DNA of 20,277 nucleotides, from assembly GCA_902766575.1 (NCBI GenBank), contig CACXED010000166.1, positions 1 to 20,277 of the forward strand, read 5' to 3'. Shown here one piece after another: positions 14,833 through 20,277 of this stretch. The translations under genes were made by a program, and so were the position numbers. The notes beneath the pieces were generated by a model. That model did not search any database. It was given only the letters and a program-made list of their open reading frames with translations, and was not told where the DNA came from. Source of the stretch: an uncultured Ruminococcus sp. Its GTDB lineage: Bacteria > Bacillota > Clostridia > Oscillospirales > CAG-272. The number at the start of each line of letters is the position of its first letter. Within the stretch, counting starts at the first letter, position 1.

Positions 14833-15393
14833 TTGGACGATGACAGGATCGTTGAACTATATCTGCTGCGTGACGAAACGGCAATCAGGCAGACCACCGA
14901 AAAGTACGGCAGCCGCCTGCGCTCTCTGGCTAATGGAATAGTCAATGACCGGCAGACAGCCGAGGAATGTGAAAACGGTACATACATGGAAGCGTGGGAC
15001 GCCATTCCTCCCCATGAGCCGAAAAGCTATCTGTATGCGTTCCTTGCCCGGATAACCCGTCATATCTCTCTTAACTGCTGCCGTGATCGCTCGCGGCTGA
15101 AACGCAGCGCGTTCATATGCGAGCTCAGCGAGGAGCTGGAGCAATGTATTCCTGCTCCCGATGATGTCGAGTGCCGGATAGACGATATGGCGCTTAGCGA
15201 AATACTCAACAGTTTCCTCGGCGGATTGGATACCGAAAAAAGAAACATCTTCATTCGCCGGTACTGGTATCTGGATTCCATAGCCGATATATCCGAGCGC
15301 TTCGCCATATCCGAAAGCAAGGTAAAAACCACGCTCTGCCGATGCCGCAGCCGGCTTCGGGAGCATCTTGAAAAAGGAGGGTATACTTTATGA
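14833..15393 (+). CDS. ECF-type RNA polymerase sigma factor
   Basis: A 186-residue protein. Sigma region 2 covers about residues 10-90 (RDETAIRQTTEKYGSRLRSLANGIV..TAEECENGTYMEAWDAIPPHEPKSYLYAFLARITRHISLNCCRD), and sigma region 4 covers about 125-183 (ALSEILNSFLGGLDTEKRNIFIRRYWYLDSIADISERFAISESKVKTTLCRCRSRLREHL). It directs RNA polymerase to a small regulon under a membrane or envelope signal. The TTG at 14833 is chosen because AAAGGAG (14817-14823) is 9 bases upstream; an in-frame ATG at 14824 directly touches that site. It overlaps the next gene by four bases (ATGA), so the products are coupled. A TGTAACC at 14760-14766 resembles an ECF -35 element and hints at self-activation, but no clear -10 follows. 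Signal and targets are unknown. Confidence 0.88.
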   Translation: MDDDRIVELYLLRDETAIRQTTEKYGSRLRSLANGIVNDRQTAEECENGTYMEAWDAIPPHEPKSYLYAFLARITRHISLNCCRDRSRLKRSAFICELSEELEQCIPAPDDVECRIDDMALSEILNSFLGGLDTEKRNIFIRRYWYLDSIADISERFAISESKVKTTLCRCRSRLREHLEKGGYTL

Positions 15394-16592
15394 GAGGAAA
15401 TGAATTATTGGATAAGATGGAGCTTGTCGAGCCTGCCTATATGGAAGCGGCAGACGTCGAGCCGAACAGAAAGAAATATTCTTTTATCAGGCTGGGAGCC
15501 GCTGCCGCCTGTTTCGCGCTTTTGATTCTTGCGGGAACAAGGCTTTTGCCGAAAGACGTACCGGGATTTAATGCCGATCTGCCTATGCTGTCGATTTCCG
15601 AAATCACCTCGCCGATGGGCTACGAGGCTTATTTGGCTTATGACATTTCGGAGCTTGTGAGCGCAAATCCCTGGAATGAAGCTGATGAGATATCCACCCT
15701 GCCCGTCTATAGAAATCCTTTGTTCTGCGGCAGGACATTTGCCGATGATTATGACAAGATGAAGGCGTTTATCTTGGATGTCGCCGGCAGATTGGGACTT
15801 GATACGGACAGCCTGACTGTCACCGACAATTCACCGGACGATGAAACAAAGCGGAAAATTATTGAGAAATGTCAGGCGGTGGGAGATCCTGTCCCAAAGG
15901 GATTCTTTGAGCCGTCGGCATTGGTAATAAAATCCGAGGGATTGAAAATCGAAGCAGACCGTTTTCTGACGGCAAAGGTAACCTTCGATCCTCCGGCAGC
16001 TCTGCCGGAAGAATATAATTTCACAAGCCATGCCGACTATGATGATCTGGCTGCCGTGGCTGAATATCTGAAAAGCGAATACTACGACTTTATCGGTATT
16101 GACGATCCGCAGGTGAACATCAGCGGCGGAGATTACAATATCCATAACCAACAGAGTTATTACCTCAGCTTTTTTGACGCCGGTGGGAGTTATATCGAGC
16201 AAATCATAAACTACAATTTTAATGGGGCGGTTTTTAGCTGCAATGACAGCGGTGAACTGTTCATAGCAAGGATATATCAGCCCGATTTATCGGATAAGCT
16301 CGGAGATTATCCGATCATCAGCCCGGAGCAGGCAAAAGAGCTGCTGCTTGGCGGCAATTATATTACTTCTGTTCCCTTTGAAATTCCCGGAGAGGAGTTC
16401 ATAAAAAAAGTGGAACTCATCTACCGTACGGAGGGATATGATGAATACTATATGCCGTACTATCGTTTCTATGTTGAAATACCCGAAGCAGAGCTTGAGA
16501 ATAGATTAAAAACCTACGGGGCTTATTATGTTCCCGCGGTGGAAAGCTCCTATATTTCCGATATGCCGGTGTGGGACGGAATGTTACATTGA
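15390..16592 (+). CDS. Anti-sigma-factor-like single-pass membrane protein
   Basis: A 400-residue protein overlapping the sigma gene by four bases, with its own AAAGGAGG site. Residues 1-30 form a short cytoplasmic part (MRGNELLDKMELVEPAYMEAADVE). One membrane helix at about 33-50 (LGAAAACFALLILAG) follows. The remaining ~345 residues are outside, mostly mixed alpha/beta, tyrosine-rich and acidic (for example YNFTSHADYDDLAAVAEYLKS). No zinc-binding anti-sigma motif or other recognised domain is visible. Gene order and topology match sigma-factor partners in Clostridia, so it probably holds the sigma factor at the membrane and senses an outside signal; this is inferred. The C-terminus is followed 14 bases later by a strong hairpin. 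Confidence 0.7.
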   Translation: MRGNELLDKMELVEPAYMEAADVEPNRKKYSFIRLGAAAACFALLILAGTRLLPKDVPGFNADLPMLSISEITSPMGYEAYLAYDISELVSANPWNEADEISTLPVYRNPLFCGRTFADDYDKMKAFILDVAGRLGLDTDSLTVTDNSPDDETKRKIIEKCQAVGDPVPKGFFEPSALVIKSEGLKIEADRFLTAKVTFDPPAALPEEYNFTSHADYDDLAAVAEYLKSEYYDFIGIDDPQVNISGGDYNIHNQQSYYLSFFDAGGSYIEQIINYNFNGAVFSCNDSGELFIARIYQPDLSDKLGDYPIISPEQAKELLLGGNYITSVPFEIPGEEFIKKVELIYRTEGYDEYYMPYYRFYVEIPEAELENRLKTYGAYYVPAVESSYISDMPVWDGMLH

Positions 16593-16606
16593 TAAAAGGA
16601 TAAAAG

Positions 16607-16646
16607 CCCCTCCCGAATTCTTGCAGAAATGCAGGTTCGGGAGGGG
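16607..16646. terminator. Hairpin terminator, probably bidirectional
   Basis: A perfect 11-bp stem, CCCCTCCCGAA / TTCGGGAGGGG, with an 18-base loop that can itself pair as TGCA-GAAA-TGCA. On the minus strand it is followed by CTTTTATCCTTTTATC, a good T-tract. On the plus strand AAAGTGATATA follows, which is weaker. It sits between the anti-sigma-like gene and the MITE-like copy 2. Confidence 0.75.
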
Positions 16647-16655
16647 AAAGTGATA

Positions 16656-16908
16656 TATAGGCAACGCCGCACAATTCACGGCTAAAGCCTTAAGCACGCA
16701 TCTGCTTGCCCTTTTTCCGTCTGAGTTGAAAGCAACTCGTAGTTGTTTGCAGCTCATCTTCACGAAAAATCCTTGACAGGGGCGGTACCCTGCCACAGTT
16801 GCAAAACAACTGATCGGATTCTTTATATCGTCTGACGAAAGAATTTGAGGACTTGCTTTGCAAGTCCTGCGCATCCTGCGCACTTGGAATTGTGCGGTAT
16901 TGCCTTAA
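16656..16908 (-). mobile_element. MITE-like repeat, copy 2, inverted relative to copy 1
   Basis: In reverse orientation it matches copy 1 at roughly 93-94% by eye (about 15-16 differences, including one extra base). The end at 16887-16908 is identical to the copy 1 terminal repeat; the other end is decayed (TATAGGCAACGCC instead of TTAAGGCAATACC). The long internal hairpin (16723-16755) has three mismatches that copy 1 lacks, so copy 2 is the more degenerate one. A 99-codon minus-strand frame crosses it and continues outside the element, so it is not taken as a gene. The nearby 16593-16655 holds only the terminator hairpin; 16909-16929 is a short remnant before lacZ. Confidence 0.87.
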
Positions 16909-16929
16909 ACTTGCTATTACAATTTGCGT

Positions 16930-19896
16930 TTATAAGATTCTGAACTCAAAATCAATAACCTTATCCGTAACACGGTACTTTTCCGAAAGTGCCGGGCCGC
17001 AGCTCTGCGAGCCTATGCCGCGGTTTTTGTAGCATATGAGAACCTCTGTCGTATCCGACTGTGAAAGCTCAAATGTATGCGTCGCGCGGTCAAGCTCCTC
17101 AACGGTGTAATGCAGTGCCGAAAACTCAAACGGCTTGTCCGCCGAAAAGCATAGCCTGTTGCAGCCGCTTACCGTCAGCTCCCTGACGTCGGTATGATTT
17201 CCACATTCCTGCGGTCTTATATACGGCTCGTATTCGGACGTTACGCTGCTTTCCCAAACACCCATTTTAGAGTGCGACTTGTAGTCGATATAACATTCCC
17301 TGTCGCCGCGTCCGAAATAACGCAGATTCTCAAATTCCGGCTTAAGGGCGAATCTCATCGCAAATCGCGGTATTTCGTTTATCTCGGTCTTAAGGTGCAG
17401 GTCAAGCTCGGTTTCCTCCGAGGACGAACGATTCATACCCTTGAGCTTATCATTCCTTACGGCGTGGATATTGACGCTAAGTCCATTTGACGTAACCGTA
17501 TATGTTATATCAGCTTCAAATACGGGCAGTCTGCTGTTTGCGCCTATAGCTCCGTTGAAACTGATTATATACTCGTCATTCGCACTTTGTACGGTGCAGG
17601 TTCTCGGCTTGAAATAGGTTTTGTGGAAATGCTCGTTTATCCACATATTCTTCGGGCCGACGTCATTGTCTGTCATCGCGCGCCACAGCACAATGTCCGA
17701 TGTGCGCGCAAGACATTCGCTGCCGCCCTGTTTTATCGATGAAATCATTCCGTATGCCTTGTCTATAACATATTCATGATTTCCCGCCCGTACACTGACA
17801 TATCTTCTGCCGTCGTTTATTACGACAGCCTGTCTGCATATTTCCGGCGCTTTTACGAGCTTTACCGGCAGCTCAAACTGCGCCCATGCGATGTTATGTC
17901 CCGCGCCGCAATAGCCGTACGCCTTAGCGGTATTCATGTATATCTCGATGTATGCGCCGTATTTTGCCACTTTTGGAGTATTGTAGCATAATTTTACCTC
18001 GCTGCTCTCATGCGGCGCAAGCGACACCTCAAAGCTTCCGCTTTCAAGTATTTTATCGTCGCAGACGACCTTGTAGCAGAAAGCGTGTTCGGACAGATCT
18101 GTGAAATCATATAGATTTGTAAATCTGAAAATCCCGTTTTTCGCGTCAGGACATTCGACTCTGAGCGGCTCGATCACCTTTTTGTATTCCAGCAGACCGG
18201 TTGACGGCGTTCTGTCGGGGAACACCAGTCCGTCACAGCAGAAATTACCGTCATGCGGGAACTCTCCGCTGTCGCCGCCGTAAATATATCCCTTTTCGGT
18301 CTTTACCGCGTGGTCGCACCATTCCCAGATACAGCCGCCTATAAGTCGCGGATATTTGTATATCAGCTCCCAATAATCGGTAAGCTCTCCGGGACCGAGT
18401 CCCATTGCGTGGCAGTATTCCGCAAGGAAATACGGACGCTTGTCGTCTGTCATATTGCCCTGGATTTCAAGACATTCAAGATTTGTATACATCCGGCTTA
18501 TTATGTCAACGCAAGGGTCGATTTTAATCTGGTCTGCGCCGTATGCCTTGTTCGGGAACGCGGTGCGCTCGTAATGGATAAGCCTCGTATTGTCGCGCTT
18601 CTTTGTCTGTTCCGACATTTTTACATGGTTCGTACCGAACTGTCCCTCGTTGCCCAGCGACCACACGATAACGGAGGGTGAATTTTTATCCCGCTCCACC
18701 ATTCGCTCCATTCTGTCAAGATATGACGGCAGCCACGCCGGATTCGACGCCATTTCCTTTATTGACGCAAGCGAGCAGAGACCGAAAGCGTGTTCAACGC
18801 CGTGCGTTTCCTGATCGCACTCGTCTATCACATAAATTCCGTATTCGTCGCAAAGCTCCAGAAAGCGCGGATGGTTAGGATAATGCGAGGTTCTCACACA
18901 GTTGATGTTATGCTGCTTCATGAGGATAATATCCTGTCTCATATCCTCTAAAGAAGTGCAGTAGCCGTACTTGGGATGGGAGTCGTGGCGGTTTACACCC
19001 TTGAGCTTTACCGATACGCCGTTTATGAGCAGCTCGCCCTTATCGGAGGTTCCCACTGTGCGGAAGCCGACCTTTTTGTAGATGAACTCGCCGCCGCACT
19101 CGATGAGTACGCCGTACAAGTAGGGCTTTTCCGCAGACCACAGCAGCGGATTGTCGGTATTGTCGGTTTCATTTCCGAACGGGTCGAATATTGTAACGCT
19201 GTACGGCAATTCCTTGCCGACAAAATCGGCTTCAACCGAAATACCGCGATTTATATCCGGCTTTATATAAATATCCCGGATATGATTCTGCGGTCTTGCA
19301 AGCAGGTACACGTCTCTGAATATACCGTGAAATCTGAAAAAATCCTGATCTTCAAGATAGCTTTCAACATTCCATGTGTATACCAGAACGGTTACGGTGT
19401 TTTCTCCCGGCTTGACATACCCTGTTATGTCAAACTCCGCCTGCATATGCGAGCCGCGGCTCATTCCGACATATTCATCGTTTACGTACAGCTCGAAATA
19501 ACTGCTTACGCCCTCAAAAACCATGTAGAGCTTTTCAATATCAGACACATTAAAGCATCTTTTATAAACTCCCACGGGATTTATGCTCTGCGTATACGGC
19601 GGGTCGTACTGGAACGGATAATTTATATTTGTGTAATGTATCTGACCGTAGCCGTAACATTCCCAGCAGGAGGGTACGGGGAGCTTCTTGTCGCATACTA
19701 TATCTGCGATATTTTCGGGCAGATCGAGCGGCGTTTCAAAATACCCGAACTCCCACTCCCCGTTGAGCGCGGTATATCTGTCCGACAACTCGCCGGACTG
19801 AGTCAACGCGGTATCTCTTTTTCCGAACGGAATGTAATATGCTCTCTGCCGCTCGCGGTTTTCGGAGATTATTGATAAATCGTTATATTTTTCCAT
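16930..19896 (-). CDS. lacZ: GH2 beta-galactosidase, LacZ type
   Basis: A 988-residue cytoplasmic enzyme without signal peptide, near the length of E. coli LacZ (1023). The N-terminal sugar-binding domain is about 45-200 (VPSCWECYGYGQIHYTNINYPFQYDPP). A short Ig-like domain is about 205-283. The TIM barrel, about 284-590, has GVNRHDSHP (300-308), acid/base E417 in SLGNEG and nucleophile E493 in AEYCHAMG. The 76-residue spacing equals that of LacZ E461/E537. Ig-like and small beta-galactosidase domains complete the C-terminus. The Ig-like domain between 205 and 283 is about 30 residues shorter than in E. coli. The ATG at 19896 is chosen because longer readings overlap the upstream binding-protein gene; its AAGG site is weak. 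It follows that gene by 34 bases. It would hydrolyse beta-galactosides imported by the binding protein. Confidence 0.94.
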   Translation of the reverse strand: MEKYNDLSIISENRERQRAYYIPFGKRDTALTQSGELSDRYTALNGEWEFGYFETPLDLPENIADIVCDKKLPVPSCWECYGYGQIHYTNINYPFQYDPPYTQSINPVGVYKRCFNVSDIEKLYMVFEGVSSYFELYVNDEYVGMSRGSHMQAEFDITGYVKPGENTVTVLVYTWNVESYLEDQDFFRFHGIFRDVYLLARPQNHIRDIYIKPDINRGISVEADFVGKELPYSVTIFDPFGNETDNTDNPLLWSAEKPYLYGVLIECGGEFIYKKVGFRTVGTSDKGELLINGVSVKLKGVNRHDSHPKYGYCTSLEDMRQDIILMKQHNINCVRTSHYPNHPRFLELCDEYGIYVIDECDQETHGVEHAFGLCSLASIKEMASNPAWLPSYLDRMERMVERDKNSPSVIVWSLGNEGQFGTNHVKMSEQTKKRDNTRLIHYERTAFPNKAYGADQIKIDPCVDIISRMYTNLECLEIQGNMTDDKRPYFLAEYCHAMGLGPGELTDYWELIYKYPRLIGGCIWEWCDHAVKTEKGYIYGGDSGEFPHDGNFCCDGLVFPDRTPSTGLLEYKKVIEPLRVECPDAKNGIFRFTNLYDFTDLSEHAFCYKVVCDDKILESGSFEVSLAPHESSEVKLCYNTPKVAKYGAYIEIYMNTAKAYGYCGAGHNIAWAQFELPVKLVKAPEICRQAVVINDGRRYVSVRAGNHEYVIDKAYGMISSIKQGGSECLARTSDIVLWRAMTDNDVGPKNMWINEHFHKTYFKPRTCTVQSANDEYIISFNGAIGANSRLPVFEADITYTVTSNGLSVNIHAVRNDKLKGMNRSSSEETELDLHLKTEINEIPRFAMRFALKPEFENLRYFGRGDRECYIDYKSHSKMGVWESSVTSEYEPYIRPQECGNHTDVRELTVSGCNRLCFSADKPFEFSALHYTVEELDRATHTFELSQSDTTEVLICYKNRGIGSQSCGPALSEKYRVTDKVIDFEFRIL

Positions 19897-19930
19897 TGCT
19901 GTATCTGCCTTAATTTTATTTGGAGATAAA

Positions 19931-20277
19931 TTATTTTCCAAGCTCGCGGAGCTTTTCGGAAACCTCGGCGAGCTTTTCCTTTGCGGAAGTTTCGATTGAA
20001 GCGTAGTAGCTTGCAAAGGACTGCTCGTTCTGGAACACCTTGCGGCTGACCCAGCTTAAGTTTCCGGTGTAGTTGGAATAGATGACAGCCGGGTCGAAGC
20101 GCTTGCCGGCAACAAGAATATCATACATTTCGGCGTCGTCATTTCCGTCGAGATATTTGCTCTTGAGCGCGGTCTCAAAGTATGCCGGAGTGACATATTT
20201 GTACGACTCATAGTTCAGCTCCTCGATGAATGCGCCGACAAGGTCAGGGTCGCTGCAGTTCGACGGAACGATGATTA
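19931..20277 (-). CDS. Extracellular solute-binding lipoprotein, C-terminal part
   Basis: The N-terminal part lies beyond the right edge; 115 codons remain in frame to the edge. Visible sequence includes VPSNCSDPDLVGAFIEELNY, PAYFETALKSKYLDGNDDAE and a helical end, KEKLAEVSEKLRELGK. The VPxTN..ALLEAL..PxYFDTALKGK pattern matches proteins A and B in this window, so it is the same sugar-binding family. A frame beginning at an internal ATG (20128) is only the tail of this reading. The lacZ gene follows after 34 bases, so both are likely in one transcript and serve the same beta-galactoside. Confidence 0.85.
   Translation of the reverse strand, partial: IIVPSNCSDPDLVGAFIEELNYESYKYVTPAYFETALKSKYLDGNDDAEMYDILVAGKRFDPAVIYSNYTGNLSWVSRKVFQNEQSFASYYASIETSAKEKLAEVSEKLRELGK

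Noticed and set aside
18976..19875. 299-codon plus-strand open frame inside lacZ
   Set aside because: It lies antisense to the highly conserved LacZ N-terminal and barrel regions, without a ribosome site.

Overview
The window looks like chromosomal DNA of an anaerobic, plant- or gut-associated Clostridia (Bacillota), plausibly Oscillospirales. The grounds are strong AGGAGG-type ribosome binding sites, low-GC sigma-A promoters in a moderate-GC background, solute-binding lipoproteins with acidic Thr/Glu-rich linkers, and an ECF sigma factor overlapped by a membrane-anchored partner. This placement is inference; there is no rRNA or other marker gene. No tRNA, rRNA or CRISPR array was seen.

Layout. 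(1) 1-5053, minus strand: one apparent operon read lacI-family regulator > GH39-type beta-xylosidase-like enzyme > EamA-family transporter > GH28-like beta-helix enzyme > solute-binding lipoprotein (runs off the left edge). Its promoter lies at 5086-5113, with a perfect 13-bp palindrome upstream. (2) 5202-10445: an AraC regulator (minus) diverges from a plus-strand unit of a beta-propeller glycosidase and two tandem 489-residue solute-binding lipoproteins. The intergenic region carries a 17-bp direct repeat whose second copy abuts the -35 box. (3) 10422-12747: a six-hairpin (alpha/alpha barrel) glycosidase (minus) and a second AraC regulator (plus) diverge from two perfect-consensus promoters. 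(4) 12795-14378: a second GH28-like enzyme and a 59-residue small gene, both minus. (5) 14481-16908: two inverted copies of a ~252-bp MITE-like element flank an ECF sigma factor and its overlapping anti-sigma-like membrane protein. (6) 16930-20277, minus: the C-terminal end of another solute-binding protein followed by a LacZ-type GH2 beta-galactosidase.

How it works together. The window is a carbohydrate-utilisation locus. Lipoproteins capture oligosaccharides outside. At least four related binding proteins occur but no ABC permease or ATPase gene, so the membrane components must lie elsewhere. All six glycosidases lack signal peptides and should act in the cytoplasm on imported, already shortened glycans. 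The GH28, GH39, GH43-like and GH2 set would fit pectin or rhamnogalacturonan side chains and xylan or galactan fragments; the substrate is inferred. Three local regulators (one LacI, two AraC) each sit beside a glycosidase unit. The sigma/anti-sigma pair between the repeat copies looks functionally separate. The strongest non-routine signals are the inverted MITE-like pair around the sigma module and the regulatory sites at the divergent promoters. I saw no clearly novel multi-gene system.
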